Assembly: GCA_013396525.1 (NCBI GenBank) | Contig: VWYX01001316.1 | Coordinates: 131,271 to 195,270, forward strand | Reading direction: 5' to 3' | Source of the DNA: Chaetorhynchus papuensis | Taxonomy: Eukaryota; Chordata; Aves; Passeriformes; Rhipiduridae | Length of the DNA stretch: 64,000 nucleotides | Shown here: in pieces, positions 11,701 through 23,305 of the stretch | Layout: every line of letters starts with the position of its first letter | Numbering within the stretch: position 1 is the first letter of the stretch | Position numbers and translations under genes: made by a program | Notes under the pieces: generated by a model | What the model was told of the DNA's origin: nothing | Databases searched by the model: none | What the model saw: only the letters and a program-made list of their open reading frames with translations

Positions 11701-14700
11701 CAAACTCTGGTGCGTGCAGCCTGTTCACTGAACCCAAATTAGGAATGGTTTGTTTAACATACTTTCACTTTCTGATTTCACCTCCTAATAACCTGTTTTC
11801 TTGTATAGCCCGACGTGCAGTAAGAGGGAAGACCAAAAAGGAGTCGTTGCAATGTTCATGTTTCTTTCTCTGAACGTTTTGTTTCTAATTATTCTGGAAA
11901 TCTGCCAGGATTTCTCCTATCTGCACTGCAGCACAGATGTCTACATGCTTTTAACAGCTTCGGGGTGAAATAATGTAGCAGCTAAATAATGGAATGGACA
12001 TCCAGTGCATGACTGAAAAAGCTTAGCCCTCAGCATTTGATACATAAAATAAAAGGCTTGCTAAGTGATTTAATGAAGCCCTGTGCCCTTGTGCCCCGTT
12101 GTGTCAGTAATTATTTTTTAAAATTTTTTTTATGCTACTGGTTTATGCACTCTTATCCTTTTTTCTTTTTTCTTTATTTTTTCCTTTTCTGCTGCAAAAT
12201 CTTTGCTTCATTGGCATTAATTTAATTTATTGCATTGATTTTCTTAAGGATTTTTCTCTCTTATGTGAGAAGTGTTAGTTTTCTTTTTCCCTCAAAAAAA
12301 AAATCCCCAAAAACTTGCTTTTGTCAATTTATTAGTAGAAGCAAGGAGCAAGTAAAATCCCAATATTGCTGATTGTATTCAAAAAGACAGCACATTTTTT
12401 CACCTCTCTTAATACATGAGCAAAGTTCCCACATAGCAGGTGGTTGCAATTAGTTTGGAATTCAGTTTGGCTGGCAAATTCCTTCCTGTTCGTTGCATAA
12501 TTTCACTGCTACAGTCCCAAAACAGTGGTGGGTAACAGCGGGAGAAGTCTCTGGTACTCTGGTATAAATCTTAGAGAATTTCCCCTAAGTCCTGCTAATG
12601 CAAGCTGCTACTCTGAAAATTAAAATCATGCAGGTTTCGGGATCCCTGACACTCAGGTCTGTAGGGTTGCACAGGTCAAATGACTGAATGATAAAAAAAA
12701 ATTCTTCAGTAAATATAATGCACAAAAGGCAAAGTACCTCATTGGTTTCTGGCTCCTCTGTGATGTAAAGGACCATATAAAGAAGTCTGACGTCTCCACC
12801 TCTAGTTTTCAGTTGAAATCACATTAGCCAAAGCTGTTGTCCTTACTTTTGAGGTGTGTTGCTTGATATTCCAGAGAATTTTGTGACAGCAGTAAACAAG
12901 AGATATTTAGCATCAGCTGAAATACCCACAGAAATCATTCTGACAACCCTTGTGAAGGTGGCTGCCCATGCACCACCATGTATGAAATACTTGTTACTCT
13001 GGCACTGAAAGTTGCCTGTTTTGCATTGGTGATTAAGTCTTGCAAAATGGTGCAAGTTGGACTTTCCTTAAGCACCGATATTTTGTAGGCTTTCCCAGGT
13101 TCATTGATCTTTCCAAAGAAATGATCATAAAATCAAAGACATGCTAATGCTTTGGAATGGAAGGCAACATTTCTCAAAACCGAGATATCGGCAGTGACAT
13201 ATAATCGATGTTCTACTAAAACCAATCAGTTGGCTTTATTATTCAAGTTGCTAAGTGTTGATAAATTATACAATTATAAAGTGCATTCAAAGCCCGTGTT
13301 AGATTAAATGGGTGGCTGTATATCTGCTATAAAAGATAAATCACAATACACTATTAATTGAATAAGTGAAACACAGAATTGCAAAACTTTCATTCCCTCC
13401 AACTGTTGAACAGGCTTTTTTATTTCTTCATTCCTAACCTAACCTTCATTCCTAACAAGGATGTTTTAACAGCTATTCTAAAACGTTTTCTACCAGATGT
13501 CAGTAAAGTTGACTAAAACCCTCACATTTCTCATTAGGAAAGGGTGTTTTATCTCCACTCTGAAGCTTGTCACAGGGAATGCCCTGGTTTTTGCTAAAGC
13601 TGGCCTTGCAAATCCATCAAAGCCTGGAATTTTGCCTCTTTTAGTCCTACTGTTTATCATGACAGTTTCCTAAACATCTCTGTAAGTGCAGGGAAGTTTT
13701 GGTGGCTGCTAATGATTGAATAACTTGATTAAAAACCCATGGCTATAAAAAATAAACCATACCCACCACATCTGAAGCTATCGCCACATGTTCACTTTGA
13801 ATCTTGCCCACTGACTTCTACTCTTGTGATAGTTGCATTTTTCAGATATGTAGTATTCTATACTAATCCTTAGCATATTTTTTCACCATTTGAATTATTC
13901 TCGGGCTAAATCCTGAAGTCACGTGCAGATAAAGGCAGAGAACATGTCCCCACTGTAGTGCTTTATTGCCATTACCAGTGTGCTGAACAGTGGAATAGGT
14001 GCCCCAAAACCACCAAATTGTTCTAATTGTCTGAATTTCCGTTGTCAGCTGACTAAAAGGAGACCCTCTTCACACTGACATTAATTTTCTGTTAAGATTT
14101 TCTTTTGTCTTTCAATTATTTCATAGTCTCAGTCAGTAAAGTGATGACTCCTTTTGTCGTGTTCCTTTACAAACCGTTGAGGGCTTTCCAATTCATATTG
14201 CTAATAAACTCTATGCAATGGCTTATACTGAAGGAGAAAACTGATCAGTTGATGTAGGTTTATAAAGACCACTGTATCATTTTATCTTCCACAAAAGGGT
14301 TTGCCCACTGTCAATCAGTAAAGAGTCTTTAACTACAAAACGTGACCACAGGGTCTGTCCAGGATGCTTTCTTGAGATAAAATCCTCATTAGGTTTATGC
14401 AAGATCACCAGCTGTAGCCTACGTTTTATTTTATATAATGAGTTCCTTTTTACACAATAAAGCTTATGAAAGAAGAAATTATTGGCTCATAGGGTAGAGA
14501 TGGATGAATATAATAACGCTTCTGTTGGCGGGATTTATGATGTATATTTAGCATCGCAGACAATACACTAAATCACTGCCACAGCCAACGTGAAAGATAC
14601 ATTAGTTGTCATTTGTTTTTACCAGCTTCTCTAAGTTCTTCTCAGATGTCATTCTAGAGATGTCTAAATCAGTCTCACTTTGTGTTATTAAAAAGTCTAT

Positions 14701-16962
14701 TATACATTCTAATGCAGCTCTAAAACATGGCAAATTATTTCACTTTCATTGTTTTTGATACCATTAATATCTACTCCCTCTTCTATGGTATTTATACTAG
14801 ATAGAAGAAGCCCTAGTGCCAGTATTATGAAAACAACACAGTAATTGGAAAGGCAGATAAAATGTTTGTGAGAATTGTAATAGGGATAAATTTTCCCCAG
14901 TTTCCTGGGACATCCATGTAAACTGACAGTATATTCTTTGGTCAGATGCTGCTGTTAATACTAAAACAAAAAAAAGAAATTATTAGTTTGGAAAGGGCTT
15001 AGAAGGGCAGATTCAGTTTTGTAGTACATGAGCTATGTCCATAATACTGACTATGGTAATATCTGTAATCAGAAGAATGCATGCAATTGGATTTTTTTTT
15101 TTGTGGAAACTTCATAGGAGCCTCTATGGGCACACTTGCTGAGACCACTATTCACTCACAAGTAGAGATGGCACAGAACTTTTTGTACTCTTTTTACACT
15201 GCTCAACATGATCAGATCAAAAATATTGATTAAGGCTTTTAAACAATGGAGGAGGTTGGGAGAGTCAAAAACTCAAAGAATGAAAACTATTACATTTAGT
15301 GAATACTCATAGCTCGCATTCTGCAGGTTCTATAACCCCTAGTAACTAAATATGGTACATCAAAATACTGCTTTGATCAAGCATGTATCCATCCAACACA
15401 ATTTTTGTGTCTTGGAAAAAAAAGACTTAAAAATCAATTAAGAGTGTTTTGTTGTAATGAATGGCAATATCTTCCAGGTATCTCAGAGAAGCTGAGATAT
15501 CAGAAATTATTTCAGTCAAGAGGGAAGACAGGTTGTATGGGAAGAGGGTGTGAACTGAAGTGACAAGACTGAAACCCAATAAATAGAAGTTTCTCTTGCA
15601 GTTCTCAGAGGGAAAAGTGGAGAGCACCATCACTACCAGGTTTGTGTTCTTTTAAGTAGCATTTTGCTTGATCTTGTTCAGTTCACATGGGATGTATTTT
15701 GCTCAGGCGCTTGGATACATTGATGACTTGTTAATAATAGACAATTTTGCTTATTTGTGTGTAAAGGCTTCAATTATTTTCCAGCTTGTCCAAACACGTT
15801 TTTCCTTATTTTCTTTATGCTATTACTTTAGGAGTTACTGAGATATAATTGATTGCTAGGATTAAGCCATACCCAAATGATTTTCAGATATTTGTTATTC
15901 ATGGTATTTTTCCCACTTTAAATTAACCTTTGATGAACAAGAATATGTGTTAAGTGCCAAAGAGAAATATTGAAATGGCTGGCAAAGTTTCATAATACAC
16001 AAGAAACTTGTCACTATGGTGAAGAAACTTGAGGACATCAGTTATTACAACAACAGATTTATTTCTTCTCTTTTACTCTCACCTAGTCAAAAATATTGCA
16101 GTTATGAAATGTGGATTTGTTCCACAGCTACTGATGGTTTCCCCTGGCAGAAGCAATCTATAAAACAGGGTCTCTGTGGCTTAAACATGTAGAATAGTCT
16201 GAAGTTTAGCATAGCACAGTTAGGAGTCTTCTGACTGCCCTCAGAAAAAAATGACAAGCCTCTTTTTCATCTTTCTTTTACCTTTTCACACTGGCTTTTC
16301 GGCACTCAGAATACAACATGTCCCAAGCCATTTATTGGGAAAACCCTGCAGGAAAGGCTCAACAAGCATGTCTCTGTTTTCACTCACAAGGAATACTGAT
16401 GATAATTATCCAAGCGTAATGGCAAAGTGAAGGAGGAAAGCTGTTAGTCAGTCTTCAGGTCTGAAAACATTGTTTTTGCGTTTACTTTTAAGTTTTGAAA
16501 AATAGGCACAGACATGGTGATAGGAGCTTTGTGCATGCTTGCTGTATCATCATTGACAGCTTTCTTTTTGCAGGAACAATGCCCTCTGAGGCCCAAAATA
16601 CCTCTTTATCTTGATTGCCTGAGGACAGAAACATCTAGGATAAGCAAGATAGTAGGAACTAAATAACTCCCAGTCCCATTAATGACCTCTAATGACCACA
16701 AAGCACAAATAATGCACACTCAAGCTAATCATCATTTATAATGATTTCTGAAACTATGTCATGAAGTCTGAACTAAACTCAGATTAAAATCAATATTATG
16801 TCACATCAGTAGTGATGTGTCTTCTGGAGTCAGTATGGAATACAGAAAATGGTTATAAAAGAATATATTAACTAAAATCTGTGAATTTATGTTTACAATA
16901 GTACTGATTTGCAATTGTGTTATGCAAAGAACACCAATGCTTATGGTCTGTTTATAAATCAT
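8727..16962. other. Long unique non-coding interval
   Basis: This 8.2-kb interval shows no supportable gene, RNA gene or transposable element. It is AT-rich. CpGs are scarce apart from local clusters near 11560-11880 and 14500-14600. Short homopolymers and T-rich runs (for example 12160-12190) are present. Intron or intergenic sequence with possible conserved non-coding blocks is the best description. Confidence 0.6.
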
Positions 16963-17178
16963 CAAGAGATCTTTAAGTTCATCTAATCCAAGTGTCAACC
17001 CGGCACCACCACAATCACCCTTAAACTGTATTCCCAAGTGCTACATCTGGATGCCACTTGAGTGCTACCAGACATGGTGACTCCAGCACCTCCCTGGGCA
17101 AATTATTCCAATGTCTAACCACCCTTTCACTGATTTTTTTTCCTAATACCTAATCTAAACCTCCCCTGTGATATGTTT
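16963..17178 (-). mobile_element. Diverged CR1 LINE 3' end
   Basis: On the plus strand the reverse CR1 landmarks appear in order: aagagatctttaagttcatc, taatccaagtgtcaaccc, catggtgactccagcacctc, cctgggcaaattattccaatg, ctaaccaccctttcactga and taatctaaacctcccctg. The subfamily differs from the neighbouring 17335-17875 copy, as its 3' block is of the 'aagatcatcaagtccaac' type. It is truncated at the 5' end after about 215 bases and lacks the terminal tail repeats. Confidence 0.82.
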
Positions 17179-17301
17179 CCCAGCTTTCGTAATAACTATG
17201 GATGTATGATTCCACTGTGTGTTATTATCACTCAAAATTTCTCTGCTCCCAAATGTGGAATTTCATACCTGTAGCATCTTATTTCTAAAAGCATCTTATT
17301 G

Positions 17302-17316
17302 AAAAAAAAAAAAAAA
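17302..17316 (+). repeat. Poly-A tract (15 A) beside a short duplication
   Basis: A 15-base A run lies between the two CR1 copies. It directly follows a duplicated agcatcttatt (17273 and 17290). Poly-A here is not the tail of the adjacent CR1, which lies on the minus strand and ends in its own agaatcatag signature. Confidence 0.8.
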
Positions 17317-17334
17317 GAGAAAAAAGTAGGTTAT

Positions 17335-17875
17335 ATAGAATCATAGACTATGCTGAGTTTGAAGGATCATCGAGTCTAACTCCTGGCTCTGTGCAGGACA
17401 CCCCAAGAGTCAGACTATGTTCCTGAGAGCAATGTCCAAATTCTTTTTGGATTCAAGACAGGCTTGGTGCTGTGACCACTTCCCTGGGGAGCCTATTCCA
17501 ATGCTCAACCACTCTCTGGGTTAAGAACCTTTTCCTGACATCCAACCTAAACATCCCCCGACTCAGCTTCAGGCCATTCCCTCAAATCCTGTCACTGGTC
17601 ATGAGAGTGAAGAGATCAGTGCCTGCCCCTCTGCTTCCCCCTGTGAGGATGTTGAAATCCACAATGAGGTCTCCCCTCAGTCTCCTCTTCTCTGGGCTGA
17701 ACACAAATCTCAGCTGCTTCCCCTAAGGCTTTCCCTCCAGATCCTCCACCATTCTCATGTTCCTCCTTTGGATGCTCTCTAATAACTTAATGTCTTTTTA
17801 ATACTGTGTTGCCCAAAACTGCACACAGTACTCAAGGTGAGGCTGCACCAGTGTGGCATAGAGCAGGACAATCCC
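17335..17875 (-). mobile_element. CR1 LINE, 5'-truncated copy with intact 3' end
   Basis: The best-preserved CR1 in the window is about 540 bases long. In plus orientation it starts at the element's 3' tail (atagaatcatagacta) and passes gatcatcgagtctaactcc, ctgtgcaggacacccc, cacttccctggggagcc, cattccctcaaatcctgtc, ggtctcccctcagtctcc and ctcaaggtgaggctgcacc. It ends at gacaatccc, the 5' truncation point. An 84-codon antisense open frame lies inside it but is only a by-product of the repeat. The 5' end falls at the same consensus position as the copy at 6514. Confidence 0.92.
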
Positions 17876-17958
17876 CTTTTTAAATTTTTCCCTCTTTTTT
17901 TTTTTTTTAAATTTTATGTCTCACTTTATTTGCAAAGTGTTATTGCCACTGTTTTTGT

Positions 17959-17974
17959 ACACATATATATGTGT
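17959..17974. repeat. Perfect 16-bp AT-rich palindrome
   Basis: The sequence acacatatatatgtgt equals its own reverse complement. It sits in a slightly longer imperfect stem (tgtaca at both ends, 17956-17988). It is typical of an (AC/AT) microsatellite that can extrude a hairpin. Confidence 0.8.
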
Positions 17975-20900
17975 CACATATATGTACAAAGAGAATGTCA
18001 AGATTACAGTTTTAGCACTTGTATAAATGTACAAAATTAGCAGATTTTAAAAATGGATTCCAATTTCTTAATCGATGAGGAATTCTAATTGCTTTTACTT
18101 CTGAAAGGAGAATGCGTTTATTTTTCCCATGCTGTATTTACACACAAATGTGGCAAGAAAAATTCAAGCATATTTCTGGCACTGCGAGTATGGAAAATTA
18201 ACTCTGAATTTAGCAATTTTGGATAATTGTGTTTGTTGCGGCTTTGGCGTGTGTTGCATTTGCTATTAAAAAAAAATCTGTTGCAGGCAACCACTCAATT
18301 TAAAGTTTACTGTTAAGTATGACTTTAGACAATGAAAGCTGTATGAATGTTTTTGCATGTAGATTGGCACACTAATAGTTGTTGTAAGAAGAGAAATCAA
18401 ACAATATTGAAATGATCTTATATGTTTCACAATTATTACCAGAAAGAGATTGCACATTCTCCTTAAAAAACCATCCTGAGTCTGACAGAGGACAGGGAAT
18501 GGATGAAAAAAAAATGGGTAAAAAAAGAACAGGAATAAAAGAAAAAGGAGTCACACAGTAGTCAGATAAGATTCTTCATCTATGGACTTGCCCTGCACTT
18601 TTCTTCAACTCAATTGAAAATGATTCAGTGAGTGAAGCTGCTAGGAATGAAGTGGGTGTTTCCAAGTGCCAATCAACAGAAAAATGATAAAAATCCTGCG
18701 GAACCCAATGTGGGTTTTCAGAACTAGGAAATTAAATGGCCGTGTCCTTTGTATTCAATTCAGCTTAGTCTCCAGTAGTATTTTAAATGCTTGCAAATTT
18801 TTAAGTTCAGCATGAACAAAATGTTGAAATCCACAGTAGGTCAGTGTTTTATTCTATGAAACCCTGTAACTCCAAGAAAATAGTGAAATATCTTTTATAC
18901 AGACTCCACTGCAAGTATCTGCAAGTATCATCTGCCCCTCCGTCAAAAGAATTTTTTAAACTTACATACTTCTAAACTTTCAGTTCTTATTTGAACCCAT
19001 AAGAAAGTAAATGTCATGTAAAAAACTTAAGTATAAGAAATATTATAATTATCATAAATGAGGAAAATAATTTAGAAATTTTTTTCATACAAGTGAACAT
19101 TATGGCACTTAGTTCATTACCTTATGTTAAGTGGCAACAATAAAAAATCTCTTTTAATATTTCAAAAGAGAAGGGATGATTTCTGACTTTCTGCAGAATT
19201 AATGAGTAGTAGATTCACGGCTGATGATGTTTCTTTTGCCCACTCTGCTCAGGCTCTTTCTGCACTGGCATGCATGGCCAATAATCTGGTTGATCCACTA
19301 AAAAGGTCCAGAGCTGGGGAAGAATGTAATTTCATATGATAAACTCAGTTAGTTTTTTCTAACCTTTGTGTTATTTCTCTTCCTTCAGGAATAGCCATGG
19401 TAGTACTGCTATCCCTTCTATTAGCAACCACACTTGAAAATCTGTAAAAATTCCCCATTTTGCAGCAGGTTCTATTGATACATAGATTTTAGAGATTCCT
19501 CATGCCTTAACAACTTCTTGTAGCAACCTGAAAAATATGAGAAATGATGCCAAAGTGTAGTAACTTCTCCCAGGTCAAACTTCTTAACAGAGCTGTAATT
19601 ATTTGCCATCTTTGTAGCTCCAGGGTACAACTGCATGGCTAAAAAAGTGGAGGAGAAGAGAGGGTTAGCTGGATAAAATGTTTATGACTTTAGAAATCTG
19701 TCTTCAAATAAACTGAGTTCTTATTAGGCTGATTGAGTTACACTCTTGTGTTTGGGATGCTCCAACGTGCTTAAACATCAATAAGATCATGTGAAAGACC
19801 ACAGACTATTCTGATGCTAAAATAGTGAAGTAAAATTAAAAACTAAGAAGGTAATTTCATCCTGGTTGACAAAAATTTACTTGTAAGTGTGTAGCATCCT
19901 GTTAATGACATTGTCTTAAGAGTGACTTCAAAGCCAAAGTGTCTTTAGTGGTTTCCCAGAAAATCTTTGTCCAGGTAGGGTTAATTGATATCAAAGAGTG
20001 GTATATTAATTAAGGAAAATTTCTGGCTGACCTATAGTAGCCAGGCCAAAGAAGTGCATGGTAACTTCCCTCAGCACACCCATGCAGCTGGAAGGTGGGA
20101 GAGGCTGCTGAGAGGTCACAGATTTGCCTAGGAGTGCAAATACCAGAGTAGCAGGTGTACAAAAGATCTAGCCTGCATCATACAGAGACAGTGGGAAAAG
20201 GTAACTGGCCTTCTGTAAGATGCCATCTCTTTGATACTGTTTTTTGGATCAAATTCCATACAGATTTGAAATCCGTAATGTGAATTCTGCTAATTTATGG
20301 TGGGACACTGAACATATCTCCAGCTCATTCAACCTTGTGCAGGTTTTTGTAAATGAGTTTATCAAATATGACATGGTGCCTAAATACCTTTTATAGCTTT
20401 TTAAAATTATGTCAGTAGCCACAATGTTAAAAAAAAAATGAAACTGGGAAGTCAGGTTCTCCAAAGTCAGGAAATTACAGGATTTCGATGCAACCTGAAT
20501 GTTACCATTTTAAACCGTGTGCAGAGACTGTTTTAGGTCTGAGCCTTTCAGCCTGCAGTTGTGGTAGCACTGATTTCCAGAAGCCTATGCTTTCTCTACA
20601 TCTGAGGGTGGTAATGCAGGCTTTCAAGTGACTTCCAGCAATAATTTTAAATGTATTTTATATTTGTTTTCTTTAGTTTTATCGCAGACATTTTTTAAAA
20701 AGAACACCTGCTCCACCTTGTCAGTAGGTACTGATTAAGTTCTACTTCTCACATAAAGCCATGACTGAGGAGCAAAAATAGTACAAATTGTTCCTTATAA
20801 ATACAGCTGAAAACATAAACTGACAACATCAGTTCTCCTGTTTCCTGAATTATCAGTCTTCGATTTCCAAACTTAATACAGGTACTTTATTAGAAGTTTA

Positions 20901-21947
20901 TTTGAGACTTTTTTTTTGTGATGAAGATTTTAGATGAAAAAAAATATGTCACCAGTGCATGTATTTTAGCTCATATTGTGAAAAAAGATGTGGGCTCTGT
21001 TTCTGTCCTTGACATGATATCTGTGTAAACACTTGGCTGGATCAATAAGGCTGTCTTTGATTTTTGGTCTAAAAAAAGAGTACTGCTATTTGTTCTTCCT
21101 TTTTAAATATTCTAGGTTTTTAAAAATATTTCCAGATACTGAGGTGTGACATGCTAAATTTGAAGAAATTAAGGAATCAAATAGAATCATCTATTTCAAA
21201 GATTCCCTGGGAGGCTTATTTTGTTTAATTCCCTCTTTCTCTTTCAACTGCTGTGTCCTGTGAAGTCTTTGAGTAGATCTGTGGTTTCCTTTCAGAGAGG
21301 AGAAAAATGGGCAAATGAGATTAAATTAATGGGTTTCCCTTTATTCAGCTGCAGTCTCTTCAAGAGACTTGATTGATGTTTTGCCGTTTTCACATTTTGT
21401 TACATTCCTTGCCATTTGAATGAATTGTCAACATCATAATGTCTTGAATACTCTGTAAATTATAGCATAAGTACTCCCACTTTGTTTACACACTGAATTT
21501 TGATTGATCTATCCATTTGATATTTCTTTAGTTTATAACTTTCCTAATTGCTAAGTATAATGGGACCAATCAAACCCCAAATTACTTAATGCAAAGCAGT
21601 GATTTAATCTGTTGTCTGTCATAGATGGCATGAGGTACTGTACCACAGCCCTGTTTTAAATGGTTCTGAGAATATACATGACTGAATATCATGTGAAGAT
21701 GTTTTATTTGCTAATTTTGTTTTGGTTTTTAATGAGCCTCATTTAAATGCATGCCTCCTCCCTTAGGTGAGACTATCCTCTAACTGTGTACTGTTCTGTT
21801 TCTCTGTTCCTGGGATAAAGGTGATATAAATGAAAAGTGAGTGTGGAGGAGCCATCATGACCACAATCGATGGAGGAAATGTTACCCAGGCAAAAAGGGA
21901 GGTAATGGGAGCTGACAGTATTAGTGATGTACACTGAAGCTGGATTG

Positions 21948-22027
21948 TGTGAAGAGGAAAGAGGAAGGGAAAGGAAAACCTAGGGAAGAAGAAAAGGAAG
22001 AGAATGTGAGTGGAAGAAGGAGAAAAT
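21948..22027 (+). repeat. Polypurine-rich stretch
   Basis: This is a run of about 80 bases that is almost entirely A and G, with only scattered pyrimidines. A second, shorter purine-rich run lies at 22133-22170. Such tracts can form triplex structures, but no coding or repeat identity is apparent. Confidence 0.6.
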
Positions 22028-23287
22028 TTTCCAGTCCTTTCAACCTTGACACTAATCCTGCTTACATGCTTTCACCTTCTTAGCAGTCAGTTTTACTTCC
22101 TGTTCCCCTTCCCCTTTGCCCTTCGGAGGCAGGGGAAGAAAAAGGAGGAAAAATAAAAAGAACAGATGGAAAAGCCAGAGTGTAATTTCCTTCTTCAGCA
22201 CCATGACTGTGTAGATTGCTTCTCCTTTCAGGTGTTCTGGTGTGCTTAGGGTTGCTCTGGAACTGCACTTTTTATCTTGTCAGAAACTGTGATGAGATAA
22301 AACTGAGAAAGGGTGTGACATATACAGCTGGTTTGAATCCTCTCTGTAACTCATCATGTTTCTTATATGAGCAAATATATTTTGTGCAAGTTGGAGTATA
22401 TCACAGGAAAAAGTTGCCAGCAGAACTCAACGTGCACAGGAACTGGTTTCATCCTTAAACCAGACCAGTGTTAGAGGTTTTTTACGAACACCAAGAATGA
22501 AATATTTCTAAATGTGTGACCTGGATTTTTATTACCAGAACAATAACTTTTTTGTTCATAAGCATTCTCATTCTCTTTTCAGTAAATCTTGTGCAGGTCC
22601 TTGAGTGGTGTTTTTTTATCAGTGGAGAGCAGGCTGAAAATGTTACCGAATCTGAATTATATTAGGCTCGGATGAAGTGAACAGCCACAAAAGATATTAG
22701 GCAATGGGAGACCCGAGCCCGAAATACTAAATAAAGTATGCCTCTTTAGTCTTCAAGAAAAGGTATGTTTCAACAGTAAATATAAAGTTCAAAACATAGG
22801 ACAGTAGAAAATATACCATTTTATTTTGTAATGGTTTAATATTCTATAATTAATAAGAAAATTATAGGCACCTAACTGTTTATGCATTTTTTAAAAAAAT
22901 GAATCAACAGCATGAATAAGTCAGAGATAATTATTTTTCATTGCATTCCTATTTGTACTGTGTTCAGCCCGTGGATCTGTGTTGGCTCACAATGTTGGCT
23001 CTGCCCTTCTTTAGCAGTCAGGTGGTTGATGTATTTTTTTTTTCTCTACATCTTTGATTACCCCGCCACAAAAATGAAAGGAGCCTCATCAGATTTTATT
23101 TTAAGTCTGGGAACTTTTCCTACCTCTTGAACCTGAATGAATATTTAAGCAACTCATAATGCAACAATTGTTATTCTGAGGGAAAATAAAAAGTAATTCT
23201 CTGCTGAACATCTCTGTAGCCTGATGGAAAGGTAATGGCACTGCTGCAGACTAGAATAAAATCAAATCCTAATTGTTTTGGCGAATT

Positions 23288-23305
23288 TGACTTGCTAGCA
23301 AGTCA
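23288..23305. repeat. Perfect 18-bp palindrome
   Basis: The sequence tgacttgctagcaagtca is its own reverse complement, with no spacer. It lies in unique DNA that contains several TAAT cores and a few CpGs. It could be a dimeric transcription-factor site, as half-sites of the TGAC type suit bZIP proteins, but this is inference only. Confidence 0.55.

Noticed and set aside
13110..13180. CR1-like tail (cataaaatcaaag … gctttggaatggaagg)
   Set aside because: It faintly resembles a reversed CR1 end, but no further landmarks follow.
17472..17726. 84-codon frame inside a CR1 copy
   Set aside because: It is antisense to the LINE, and part of it recurs at 6661-6741. It is a by-product of the repeat and not a gene.
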